A stretch of DNA of 7,621 nt from JBCCZC01 sp039188505 (GTDB lineage Bacteria; Pseudomonadota; Gammaproteobacteria; Xanthomonadales; SZUA-38): positions 1-7,621 of the forward strand of contig JBCCZC010000277.1 of NCBI GenBank assembly GCA_039188505.1. The letters are read 5' to 3'. Of the stretch, positions 1 to 6,346 are shown piece after piece. Every line of letters begins with the position of its first letter. The stretch's first letter is position 1. The notes under the pieces were generated by a model. That model made no database searches. It had not been told where the DNA came from and saw only the letters and a program-made list of their open reading frames with translations. A program made the position numbers and the translations under genes.

Positions 1-1
1 G

Positions 2-538
2 AAGTATTTCGGACTGACGCGGAATCGCGAGACCGTGGCATCCGGCATCCCGGTTCGCGTCGACCGCGAGGTCAAGGTCCTCCTGCCGGCGGACCTGCTG
101 GCGGCCTTCGAGCATGCGATCGATCAGACCGGCACGCTGGCCTATCTCGATCCCGATGCCGAGGCGCTTGATCTCGTCGCGGATAGCAAGGACATGGGAC
201 CGCACCTCATGCTGGCGAGCATCGCGGCTGGCGGAAACGTGCCCGCCCCCTCCGTCGCCGGTGAGCGCCTCCGCTCCCCGACCGAACCGGAGGACTGCTA
301 CGCAATCCGGACGACGCGGGACTCCGGTGCTGGGAGTACGGTGGTCCTGGCGTCGATCGGGCGGCACGAGCTGATCGATGGCGGTGACTCCTGGACCGTG
401 GCCTCGTCAGCGTTCGATCGCGACTCGTGGCACGGCGCACCGGTGCTGGCGGCGGCGGACGAGCGGGTTGTCGGCATCCTCATCGTCACCGATGACCTGA
501 CGCTGATCGCGAAGATCCCGGAGTCGATCAGCCAATAG
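2..538 (+). CDS. 3' part of an unrecognised protein gene (5' end outside window)
   Basis: The reading frame is open from the first bases of the window to a TAG at 536-538, so this is most likely the C-terminal part (about 178 residues) of a longer protein. A GTG at 35 could start a 167-residue protein, but no Shine-Dalgarno sequence precedes it and the frame stays open upstream. I do not recognise the family. The visible part is soluble, with no membrane segment. It alternates short hydrophobic stretches with loops, and near the end has SWHGAPVL followed by a charged turn and VVGILIV. That resembles the last strands of trypsin-like folds (GxSGxPV...G.VVGI), but the serine position is not convincingly present, so I assign no protease function. 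It is convergent with the HpaB-like gene and shares no evident functional link with the cluster to its right. Confidence 0.6.
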   Translation, partial: KYFGLTRNRETVASGIPVRVDREVKVLLPADLLAAFEHAIDQTGTLAYLDPDAEALDLVADSKDMGPHLMLASIAAGGNVPAPSVAGERLRSPTEPEDCYAIRTTRDSGAGSTVVLASIGRHELIDGGDSWTVASSAFDRDSWHGAPVLAAADERVVGILIVTDDLTLIAKIPESISQ

Positions 539-615
539 CCTCTCGTCAGTGTTGGCTGGCCGCGTCCGGCGATCGGTCGTTCAGGGCTACGACGCGTAGG
601 CCGCTCACCGCTTCT

Positions 616-628
616 CGCCCTGCGGGCG
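616..628. repeat. small GC-rich hairpin between convergent genes
   Basis: CGCCC-TGC-GGGCG forms a 5-bp stem with a 3-base loop, between the stop of the left-edge gene and the stop of the HpaB-like gene. No T-run follows on either strand, so it is at best a weak, factor-assisted terminator and may be chance in such GC-rich DNA. Confidence 0.25.
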
Positions 629-655
629 GGGGATGGGTGAACCCTCAGACCCCAG

Positions 656-718
656 CCTTGGACCTTGGGGCTTGGAGCTTGGAGCTTGGAGCTTGGAGCT
701 TGGAGCTTGGAGCTTGGG
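656..718. repeat. heptamer tandem repeat (GCTTGGA)n
   Basis: Nine 7-base units lie in phase: CCTTGGA, CCTTGGG, six perfect copies of GCTTGGA (670-711), and a final GCTTGGG. The array sits in the non-coding gap between two convergent genes, ending 12 bases before the stop codon of the HpaB-like gene. Because 7 is not a multiple of 3, all frames translate it into repetitive peptide such as LELGAWS or KLQAPSS. These open frames are artefacts and should not be called genes. From memory, similar peptide strings occur in hypothetical proteins of several unrelated bacteria, suggesting a dispersed minisatellite, but I cannot check this here. Copy number is likely to vary by slippage. Confidence 0.9.
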
Positions 719-730
719 CGGCCGTGGCGG

Positions 731-2287
731 TCAGCCCGCCTTGCGCTTGTTCGCCGCGGCCTCGCGCGGCAGGTCCGGGGCCTGGCAACCCACGGGGCAG
801 CACTGGCCAGGCTGCTTCGAGCGCGCCGGTGCCCCGGATTCGTGGGTTTCCGCGACACCGCGATCGAGCAGCCGCTCGACCAGCGCTTTGCGCTCCTCGA
901 TCGGGTAGCGGCGGAAGATCTCACGCTTCATGGCCTCCGGCGAGCCGCCGCCGTGGAGGCTGATGACCGAGTACCAGCCGCCCTGATCTGACGCGGTGAT
1001 GTCCTCGACGAAGCGGGCCACGTCGATCCGCTGCTGGTAGGGCACGTCTTCCCGGGCCCGGAGCATCGTGGCGAGGTCCCCTGCCGTGGCCGGGTTGTGG
1101 TCCTCGTCCGGCCCGGGCAGGGCGACGATAAGCCCGCCCGAGACCGTGTGGGCCGTCCGGTGCATGTCGTAGATCGGGGTGGCGAGAAGCAGCTTGCCGA
1201 TGTTGGCAAACACCGGCTCCGGCATCCAGGCGCCGGACGGGTCCTCGATGCCGTAGACCGAGGCCGCCACCCCGCAGGCGAAGAAGCCCTCGACAATCTT
1301 GATGAGCTCCACCATCGTCTCGCGGATGTGGCCGTGTTTGCCGGCGTCGAGACCGTTGGCGTCCACCATCAGCGCGCCGGCGCCGATCAGCAGATCGCCG
1401 AAGCCCGCGCGGGCCGCGATGCAGCTGTGCCGGTGGTGGTTGGCGTAGTTGGTGACAAGGTATTCCGTGTGTTGCGGCTCGCCCGCCATGAAGACGCGAT
1501 CCCAGGGGACGAACACGTCCTCGAAGATGCAGACGGCCGTCGACTGGCCGTACTTCGCCGTGAACTTCGCCGCGGGGTTGCCCGGGCGCCCCGCCGGCCG
1601 CGCGATAATGGTCAGGCCGCCTGCGTCGATGGGTACGGCGCAGCAGACCGCGAAGTCCTCCGCGCCCTCGGGCATGGTCCGGCAGGGCATCACCAGCAGC
1701 TCGTGCATGTACGGGCCGCCGGTCACGATCGCCTTCGTGCCGCTGATCACGATGCCGTCGGCGCGCCGCTCCTTGATGTGCACGTAGCTGTCGGGGTTCG
1801 CCTGGTCCTGTGGCTTCAGGGCCCGGTTGCCCTTGGCGTCGGTCATCGCCACGCCCAGGGTGAGGTCCCGCTCCTGGATGTCGTGGAGGTACTCGAGGAA
1901 GCGCGGGTGGTAGTCGGTCCCGTCCTCACCATCCATGCGGAAGGTTGCCTGGTGGATGGCGTTGAGCGCGTCGTGGGTCAGGTACCGCTGCGCGCAGCCG
2001 CTCTCGCGGCAGATGAGCCGCACGGCCTCGAGCTTCGACAGCAGGTCTTCCGTGTGCCGGTTGATGTGAACCATGCGATTGACGGTTTTTCCCGTCGTCG
2101 CCTGGGTCTCGAGCATCAGCGAGCGGTATTCGTCTTTCAGCGCGTAGTCGTAGGTGACGCCGACGGCGCGGATGCCCGGCAGGAAGCGCTCCTCGTCGGC
2201 GACGGAGGCGACCGCCTCGCCGTTGCAGTAAACGCGGGGGCTGTAGGCGCGCAGACTTTCCCGGTAGGCGTCGGCCGACATCAGCAT
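731..2287 (-). CDS. HpaB / 4-hydroxybutyryl-CoA dehydratase-superfamily flavoprotein, probably an FAD-dependent monooxygenase
   Basis: A 518-residue protein that aligns along most of its length with the 4-hydroxyphenylacetate 3-hydroxylase (HpaB) / 4-hydroxybutyryl-CoA dehydratase (AbfD) superfamily, which has an acyl-CoA-dehydrogenase-like fold and binds FAD. It opens with MLMSADAYRESL, very like AbfD. Flavin-region motifs MTDAKGNR (148-155) and SGTKAIVTGGP (182-192) are present. AbfD holds a [4Fe-4S] cluster with C99, C103, H292 and C299. Here, aligned from memory, C98 and H285 remain but the other two become Y102 and A292, so a cluster is unlikely and an oxygen-using flavin hydroxylase is favoured over a dehydratase. 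Such enzymes need a flavin reductase; none is in the window. The C-terminal tail past about residue 480 carries CCPVGC (496-501) and a basic end. The start is supported by AAGGAG eight bases upstream. It lies 17 bases after the MmgE/PrpD gene and is surely cotranscribed. The substrate is unknown. Confidence 0.85.
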   Translation of the reverse strand: MLMSADAYRESLRAYSPRVYCNGEAVASVADEERFLPGIRAVGVTYDYALKDEYRSLMLETQATTGKTVNRMVHINRHTEDLLSKLEAVRLICRESGCAQRYLTHDALNAIHQATFRMDGEDGTDYHPRFLEYLHDIQERDLTLGVAMTDAKGNRALKPQDQANPDSYVHIKERRADGIVISGTKAIVTGGPYMHELLVMPCRTMPEGAEDFAVCCAVPIDAGGLTIIARPAGRPGNPAAKFTAKYGQSTAVCIFEDVFVPWDRVFMAGEPQHTEYLVTNYANHHRHSCIAARAGFGDLLIGAGALMVDANGLDAGKHGHIRETMVELIKIVEGFFACGVAASVYGIEDPSGAWMPEPVFANIGKLLLATPIYDMHRTAHTVSGGLIVALPGPDEDHNPATAGDLATMLRAREDVPYQQRIDVARFVEDITASDQGGWYSVISLHGGGSPEAMKREIFRRYPIEERKALVERLLDRGVAETHESGAPARSKQPGQCCPVGCQAPDLPREAAANKRKAG

Positions 2288-2304
2288 GGTGCGTTCTCCT
2301 TCGG

Positions 2305-3714
2305 TCAGCCGGCGCGCAGGGCCGCGTTCAGCTCGCTCAGATCGGCCGCCTGGTCGAGGCCGAGGACGGCGTTCCAGACCCGGTCGGCGTGCGCTGCGTC
2401 GAGGGCGCGGGCCACGTTGCCGTCGAACTTGCGGCGGACGTCCGCCTCGCTGAGGGCGCGACCCTCGGCGCCGCGGTTGATCGGCTCGCGGTGCTCGAAC
2501 GTGCGACCGTCCTTCGTCGTGACGATCAGGCCGCCCGAGTAGAACTTCGGATAGCGCGATTCCGGATCATGGCGGAAGGCGATGCGATCACAGAGCGCGA
2601 GGATGGCCGGGTCGTGCAGCGCGTCCTCCTCGAGCTCGGCCAGCGTGAAGCGTCCGCGCACGGCAGCGGCGGCGACGGCGAAGTGGACACTGAACTTCGC
2701 GTCGTAGTCGTTCTGCGGGCGGCGCTTGGCCGCCTCGGGCCGGCAGACCACGTCCTGCTGCTTGTCGTGAATGAGCGCGGTGACCGATTCGATGTCATCG
2801 GCCGTGATCCCGTGCGCGGCCTGGATTTCCAGCATCGAGTCGATCGAGGAGTGATTGAAGTGGCAGACCGGGTAGGGTTTGATGCCGACCTTCTGGCTCT
2901 CCCAGGTGCGGCCGAGATCGTTGCCGATCTGGCTCGTGTCCACGTTCGGATCTCTGAGGTAGAGGCTGTAGAGCCCGTAGCGGCCCTCGTAGGCGTTCTG
3001 CGGTGCGACGAAACCGTTGCCCGCCATGCTGCTCGCGGTGATAGCGCTCGAGGCCGCCCAACCCGGGTGCATCCGCTTGGTCCAGGAGCCGTCTTCGAGG
3101 AACTCGAGGCTGCCGCTCGCCATGCTGAGCGCCACGCCCTGGGCGGTCGCGATCTCCTCGGCCTTGAGCCCCGCAAGATAGCCCGCAGCGATCGTGCAGC
3201 CGAAGATGCCGACCAGGCCCGTGGGATGAAAACCGATCTTCTGGAACATGCCCTCGGCCACCATGCCGATGCGGGCGTCGGCCTCGACGGCGAGGATGAA
3301 CGCGGCCAGCGCCTGCGCGCCGGTCGCGCCCTGGCGCGTGGCCTCGGCGAGCACGAGCGGAACGGCGCTGGTCGAGCAGTGGCACACGGAACCGACGTGC
3401 GTGTCGTCGAAATCGAGGCCGTGGATCAGGAGGCCGTTGAGCAGCGCCGCGTCCCGGACGGGCAGCGACAGGTCCGTGCCGATGACCGGGTAGTCGCCGT
3501 CGCCGGCCAGCTCCGCGATGGCGCCGATGCTCTTGCCCGCGAAGTCGTAGCTGTGGGAGGCGAAGCCGATGCCGATCGCGTCGGCGAAGCAGAGCCGCGC
3601 GTAGGCCAGCACGTCGTCCGGAATCGACGCCGGGTCGAAGCTCGCTGCGTAGTCGGCAAGACGCTGGGAGAGCGTTCCCGCCGCGGCGGGGTGGGGCTGG
3701 ATGACTGCGCTCAT
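2305..3714 (-). CDS. MmgE/PrpD-family protein (2-methylcitrate dehydratase / cis-aconitate decarboxylase superfamily)
   Basis: A 469-residue protein, typical length for MmgE/PrpD, whose known members dehydrate 2-methylcitrate (PrpD), decarboxylate cis-aconitate to itaconate (CAD/IRG1), or isomerise related acids. The helical N-terminal domain carries HGLDFDDTH (98-106). FHPTG (162-166), KRMHPG (213-218) and KPYPVCHFNH (279-288) follow, matching in order the regions that hold the active-site Asp, His and Lys residues of cis-aconitate decarboxylase (aligned from memory), so it looks catalytically intact. No signal peptide or membrane segment is seen; it should be cytosolic. GAGGA six bases before the ATG supports the start. 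It is the first gene of a two-gene unit with the HpaB-like gene, with its own promoter and a copy of the shared operator. A homologue of this family also sits in the P. aeruginosa itaconate cluster. The exact reaction (dehydration, isomerisation or decarboxylation) cannot be read from sequence. Confidence 0.9.
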   Translation of the reverse strand: MSAVIQPHPAAAGTLSQRLADYAASFDPASIPDDVLAYARLCFADAIGIGFASHSYDFAGKSIGAIAELAGDGDYPVIGTDLSLPVRDAALLNGLLIHGLDFDDTHVGSVCHCSTSAVPLVLAEATRQGATGAQALAAFILAVEADARIGMVAEGMFQKIGFHPTGLVGIFGCTIAAGYLAGLKAEEIATAQGVALSMASGSLEFLEDGSWTKRMHPGWAASSAITASSMAGNGFVAPQNAYEGRYGLYSLYLRDPNVDTSQIGNDLGRTWESQKVGIKPYPVCHFNHSSIDSMLEIQAAHGITADDIESVTALIHDKQQDVVCRPEAAKRRPQNDYDAKFSVHFAVAAAAVRGRFTLAELEEDALHDPAILALCDRIAFRHDPESRYPKFYSGGLIVTTKDGRTFEHREPINRGAEGRALSEADVRRKFDGNVARALDAAHADRVWNAVLGLDQAADLSELNAALRAG

Positions 3715-3739
3715 GGGGATTCCTCGACGGCGGGGCTCA

Positions 3740-3753
3740 AATGTACGGACATT
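3740..3753. promoter_or_regulatory. candidate GntR operator, copy 1 (upstream of MmgE/PrpD gene)
   Basis: AATGTACGGACATT is a perfect inverted repeat with 5-base arms (AATGT / ACATT) around four bases. Its last 12 bases recur exactly at 5765-5776 in the gntR/maoC control region. The GT-N4-AC spacing fits the HutC-type GntR operator pattern (GT-N-TA-N-AC), with CG in place of the central TA. It lies 26 bases before the start codon and overlaps the -10 box by three bases, so a bound repressor would block the polymerase. The assignment to the GntR protein encoded nearby is inference. Confidence 0.65.
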
Positions 3754-3756
3754 ATA
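3751..3756 (-). promoter_or_regulatory. -10 box (TATAAT) of the MmgE/PrpD-HpaB operon
   Basis: On the minus strand this is a perfect TATAAT, 37 bases upstream of the MmgE/PrpD start codon and running directly into the candidate operator. No good -35 hexamer is found 16-18 bases upstream (TCGCGC at 17), and there is no TGn extension, so the promoter may be intrinsically weak or need an activator. Confidence 0.55.
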
Positions 3757-4021
3757 GGGGCGCCGTTTGTGCAGCGCGAGTCGTCACGGTCCCGGCGTCG
3801 GGGCACGATTCAGGAGCAGGACTGCGCTTGCAGTCAGGCGTCGGGTGGGCAGGTCCAGGATCAGGTCTGGGACGTCGAGGGTTGCGTAGACGGTCCGACG
3901 AGCGTGTTTCCGACGAGTCCTGTCGACGCGGCCGGGCAGCAGTCTATGGATCTACGGCGATGCGCGCGTTCGGGTGAGGGGGCGTGGACGCGGTGTCGCT
4001 GCGCGGGCCAGGGAACCCGCA
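3757..4021. other. non-coding stretch between the lyase gene and the MmgE/PrpD operon
   Basis: No credible gene is seen: a plus-strand frame at 3741-3977 overlaps the operator and has no recognisable product. The stretch contains one clean small hairpin, GACTGC-GCTT-GCAGTC (3820-3835), and an imperfect one, GTCCAG...CTGGGAC (about 3852-3872). Neither is followed by a T-run. It serves as the upstream region of the MmgE/PrpD promoter and could hold an activator site I cannot identify. Confidence 0.4.
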
Positions 4022-4046
4022 CGCTGTCGACAGCGGCTTCAGCCGC
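4022..4046. repeat. overlapping palindromes at the end of the CitE-like gene
   Basis: CGCTGTCGACAGCG (4022-4035) is a perfect 14-base palindrome just past the lyase stop codon. It overlaps a hairpin, GCGGC-TTCA-GCCGC (4034-4046 region), which includes the stop codon (4039-4041). Together they could end or stabilise the gntR-lyase transcript, but no U-tract follows on the minus strand, so a classic intrinsic terminator is not supported. Confidence 0.4.
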
Positions 4047-4923
4047 CCTCCAGCCGCTCCATCAGCGCGACGATCCGCTGGGCCTTGTAGACGATGGGGT
4101 AATCGATGAAGTAGCCGTCAAGCTGGATCGACGCCGAGCCCTCGGCTTCCGCCTTCTCGAACGCAGCGATCACGGCACGAGCGTGCTCGACCTCGGCCGC
4201 GCTAGGCGTGAACACCTCGTTGCAGATCGGCACCTGGCTCGGGTGGATGCAGAGCTTGCCGGCGAAGCCGAACTTGCGACCGCGGGCGCTCGATGCCCGG
4301 AAGCGTGCGTCGTCCTTGATCTGCAGAACGACCGTGTCGATCGGCGGCTCGATATTGGCAAGGCGCGAGGCGTGGGAGATCCGGGCCCGGGCATAGGCGA
4401 GCACGTCCTCGTCCGGGGTCCACTGGTAGTCGAGGTCCAGCGTGTAGTCGCCGCCCCCGAAGGCCAGGCGGCTGACGCGCTCGCAGGCGCCGGCAATGGC
4501 CTTCGCGTTCTCGACGCCCGCGGCCGTTTCGATGATGGGCATGAGATCGATCGCCCCGGTCGTGAGCCCGACGTCCTGCTCGCGCTCGCGGATCATGCCG
4601 TCGAGGGCAACGAGCTGCTCCGGGGCCTCGACCTTGGGCAGCACGATGCCGTCGAGCTGCGGACCGACCACCGCTGCGACGTCATCCACGCACCATTCGG
4701 TGTCGAGCGAGTTGACGCGGATGTAGCGGCGGCTTGGCGAATCGGTGGCGAGTGCCGCGACGACCACGGCGCGGGTCGCGGCCTTCTCTGCGGCGGCCAC
4801 GGCATCCTCGAGATCGAGAATGACGACGTCAGCGCCGAGCTGGAAGACCTTCTCGACCTTCCGCGGGTGGTTCCCCGGGGCGAACATGAAGCTGCGGAGT
4901 CCCGCCGGTGCCGATCGGCCCAT
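4039..4923 (-). CDS. CitE-like CoA-ester lyase (HpcH/HpaI aldolase/citrate lyase family; candidate citramalyl-CoA or malyl-CoA-type lyase)
   Basis: A 294-residue TIM-barrel lyase of the CitE / malyl-CoA lyase / citramalyl-CoA lyase group, which cleave 3-hydroxyacyl-CoA esters into two pieces by a Mg-dependent retro-Claisen reaction. Visible family motifs are LRSFMFAPGNHP (9-20), DVVILDLEDAV (32-42), RYIRVN (66-71), VLPKVE (94-99), MPIIETAAGVENA (128-140) with the Mg ligand E132, FGGGDYTLDL (155-164) with the second ligand D159, KLCIHPSQ (223-230), and the C-terminal G-x-x-I-D-x-P element (270-276) that in relatives gives an Asp to the neighbouring subunit's site. Length and motifs indicate an intact stand-alone enzyme, not a citrate lyase subunit: no citrate lyase alpha or gamma partner is nearby. 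GAGGA six bases before the ATG supports the start. It follows the GntR gene by 21 bases. Citramalyl-CoA is a good substrate guess from context, not from residues. Confidence 0.88.
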   Translation of the reverse strand: MGRSAPAGLRSFMFAPGNHPRKVEKVFQLGADVVILDLEDAVAAAEKAATRAVVVAALATDSPSRRYIRVNSLDTEWCVDDVAAVVGPQLDGIVLPKVEAPEQLVALDGMIREREQDVGLTTGAIDLMPIIETAAGVENAKAIAGACERVSRLAFGGGDYTLDLDYQWTPDEDVLAYARARISHASRLANIEPPIDTVVLQIKDDARFRASSARGRKFGFAGKLCIHPSQVPICNEVFTPSAAEVEHARAVIAAFEKAEAEGSASIQLDGYFIDYPIVYKAQRIVALMERLEGG

Positions 4924-4944
4924 CTACAGGTCCTCGATGACGCG

Positions 4945-5730
4945 TCAGGCCTCGGTCCAGCTGTCGCCGGACTGCCAGCCGCGCTTGAGTTTCAGGGAAT
5001 AGTTGAAGCGTTCGGCCGGGTGCTCCGAGACCGAGATCTCGAAGGTCCGGTTGCCGCGCCCGAGGTAGCGCCGGATGAGCGTGAGCGAGGGTGTGCCTGC
5101 CTCGACGTCGAGCAGGGCTGCCGATTCGTCACTGACGATTCCGGCCTCGAACTCGATCTCCACGCTGACGATTTCCTCGCCAAAGGTCTTCTCGATGATC
5201 TCGTAGACCGGGCGCTTGCTTCGACCGATCTTGCGCGCGACCTCGGCGTACTCGGGCACCACGTAGATCTGCGAGATACAGATCGGCATCTTCGTCTCGC
5301 GCAGGCGCCGCACGCTCATGATGCGGGTCCACTCGCTCCCGGTGCGCACCTGGAGGCGTCGGGCCAGCGCTCGCGATGCCTTGATCACCGAGGTGTCGAT
5401 CAGCTTGAGCGAGCTCTCCTCGGGGTATTGGAGCAATTCCTTCGGTGAACGCACGAGCTGGACGTAGGACGGCGTCGAGGTTCGTGCCCGAACAACCGTG
5501 CCGAGCCCCTGCTGCCGATCGATCAGACCCAGGTCCTCGAGCACGCGGAGCGACTCGCGAACCGTATGTCTGCTTACGCCATAGCGATCGACCAGGTCGA
5601 GCTCGCCCGGCATCCGTTCGCCCACCTTCAGCTTGCCCGACCGGATCTCCGCCATCAGCTCGTCAGCGAGCACCTGGTAGCGGGGACGGGACGGTTTGTC
5701 GGTGGCGCGGGTCACTTTGCTTGGCTTCAT
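4945..5730 (-). CDS. GntR-family transcriptional regulator, HutC/UTRA type
   Basis: A 261-residue regulator. Residues about 17-85 form the winged helix-turn-helix, with GELDLVDRYGVSRHTVRESL (42-61) and GLIDRQQGLGTVV as the typical recognition and wing sequences. Residues about 100-250 match a UTRA effector-binding domain, including the late motif TPSLTLIRRYLG and RFNYSLKLKRG near the end. UTRA regulators usually bind a small metabolite that releases them from DNA. The same frame could begin at ATGs at 5775 or 5763. I choose 5730 because the upstream ATGs fall inside the candidate operator and promoter, and because the start at 5730 gives the usual short lead into the DNA-binding domain; its Shine-Dalgarno is weak, so this remains open. 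It is cotranscribed with the lyase gene and is divergent from the MaoC gene. It probably represses itself and the whole cluster. Confidence 0.85.
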   Translation of the reverse strand: MKPSKVTRATDKPSRPRYQVLADELMAEIRSGKLKVGERMPGELDLVDRYGVSRHTVRESLRVLEDLGLIDRQQGLGTVVRARTSTPSYVQLVRSPKELLQYPEESSLKLIDTSVIKASRALARRLQVRTGSEWTRIMSVRRLRETKMPICISQIYVVPEYAEVARKIGRSKRPVYEIIEKTFGEEIVSVEIEFEAGIVSDESAALLDVEAGTPSLTLIRRYLGRGNRTFEISVSEHPAERFNYSLKLKRGWQSGDSWTEA

Positions 5731-5733
5731 TCG

Positions 5734-5763
5734 TTGCAAACAATTCGTCGTGGAAGATAGCAT
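5734..5763 (+). promoter_or_regulatory. candidate promoter of the MaoC-acyl-CoA dehydrogenase operon
   Basis: TTGCAA (5734-5739) and TAGCAT (5758-5763), 18 bases apart, each match the sigma-70 consensus at four of six positions. The operator begins directly after the -10 box, the same arrangement as at the MmgE/PrpD promoter. The MaoC start codon is 37 bases further on. Confidence 0.4.
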
Positions 5764-5782
5764 TTGTACGGACATTCCCCAA
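5754..5782 (-). promoter_or_regulatory. candidate promoter of the gntR-lyase operon
   Basis: On the minus strand, TTGGGG (5777-5782) and TATCTT (5754-5759) are 17 bases apart, and the -10 carries a TGC extension. The operator lies wholly within the spacer. The -10 boxes of the two divergent promoters overlap, so one bound protein could affect both. A transcript from here would begin about 15-20 bases before the ATG at 5730. Confidence 0.4.
5765..5776. promoter_or_regulatory. candidate GntR operator, copy 2 (divergent gntR/maoC region)
   Basis: TGTACGGACATT is identical to 3742-3753, and the flanking CA two bases further out is also shared (14 of 16 positions from 5761). The core is TGT-N4-ACA. 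Its position between the divergent genes, inside one promoter and just downstream of the other's -10 box, is typical of autoregulated GntR systems. Confidence 0.65.
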
Positions 5783-5800
5783 CCAATCGGGAAACGCCAG

Positions 5801-6343
5801 ATGCAGGATCAACAGGGACCGGATCGGCGCCGTAGCGATGAAGAAGTCGCCCCCGGGCGCTTTCGGGCTGCCGCCGGGCGCTGGTTCGAGGAGTTTACCC
5901 TCGGCGACGTCTACGAGCACCGTCCGGGACGCACGATTACCCAGCAGGACAATGCCTGGTTCACGCTGCTGACGATGAATACCCATCCGCTGCACTTCGA
6001 CGAGGAGTACGCGAAGGGCACCGAATTTGGCCGCCCGCTGGTCGCCAGCCCACTGACGGTGGCGATGCTGGTGGGAATGAGCGTTTCGGACGTCAGCCAG
6101 CGTGCGATCGCGAATCTCGGTTGGAAGGAGATCCGGCTCACCGCGCCGGTCTTCCCGGGCGACACGCTCTACGCGGAGTCCGAGGTGATCGGAAAGCGTG
6201 AATCAGGCTCCCGTCCGAGCGCCGGCATCGTGAGCGTCCGAACGATCGGCAGGAACCAGGACGGCGTTGAAGTGTGCGTGTTCGAACGCACGATGCTCAT
6301 TCCGAAGAAATCCGCGGCCGATGCGGCCGCCAGCGAGGCATAG
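5801..6343 (+). CDS. MaoC-like (hotdog-fold) enoyl-CoA hydratase; candidate itaconyl-CoA or mesaconyl-CoA-type hydratase
   Basis: A 180-residue single-domain hotdog protein of the MaoC/hydratase-2 family, which adds water across the double bond of an enoyl-CoA. The helix-end catalytic region reads D50 ... N60-T-H-P-L-H65-F-D67, matching the Asp/Asn and His positions of (R)-hydratases, followed by FGRPLVAS. The C-terminal strands include GDTLYAESEV. The first 26 residues are polar and probably disordered. The frame is open further upstream to a TTG at 5696, but ATG 5801 is chosen because GGGAAA lies 6 bases before it and family similarity starts only at about residue 27; an earlier start would run through the control region. 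At 180 residues it is about half the size of the double-hotdog mesaconyl-CoA hydratase of the ethylmalonyl-CoA pathway. It is cotranscribed with the acyl-CoA dehydrogenase gene three bases downstream. Pairing with the CitE-like lyase suggests hydration to a citramalyl- or malyl-type CoA. Confidence 0.87.
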   Translation: MQDQQGPDRRRSDEEVAPGRFRAAAGRWFEEFTLGDVYEHRPGRTITQQDNAWFTLLTMNTHPLHFDEEYAKGTEFGRPLVASPLTVAMLVGMSVSDVSQRAIANLGWKEIRLTAPVFPGDTLYAESEVIGKRESGSRPSAGIVSVRTIGRNQDGVEVCVFERTMLIPKKSAADAAASEA

Positions 6344-6346
6344 GCC

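Noticed and set aside
2..538. Trypsin-like serine protease call for the left-edge gene
   Set aside because: Only a loose resemblance in the last strands; the catalytic serine context and the His and Asp cannot be identified in the visible part.
656..718. CRISPR array
   Set aside because: The units are 7 bases and directly adjacent, with no spacers and no cas genes; it is a simple tandem repeat.
633..991. Short open frames translating the heptamer repeat into LELGAWS-type peptides
   Set aside because: The repetitive peptide is a by-product of a 7-base tandem repeat in non-coding DNA, and the frames run antisense into the HpaB-like gene.
1097..2542. Plus-strand open frame of 481 codons opposite the HpaB-like gene
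   Set aside because: Antisense shadow of a gene with clear family motifs; no ribosome binding site or recognisable domain.
2389..5448. Plus-strand open frame of 1019 codons running antisense across the MmgE/PrpD, lyase and GntR genes
   Set aside because: It crosses three well-supported minus-strand genes and a non-coding gap. Its composition (rich in R, A, V, D, E, G, H) is the shadow expected opposite GC-rich genes, and no family motif is visible. The lack of stops reflects codon bias on the other strand.
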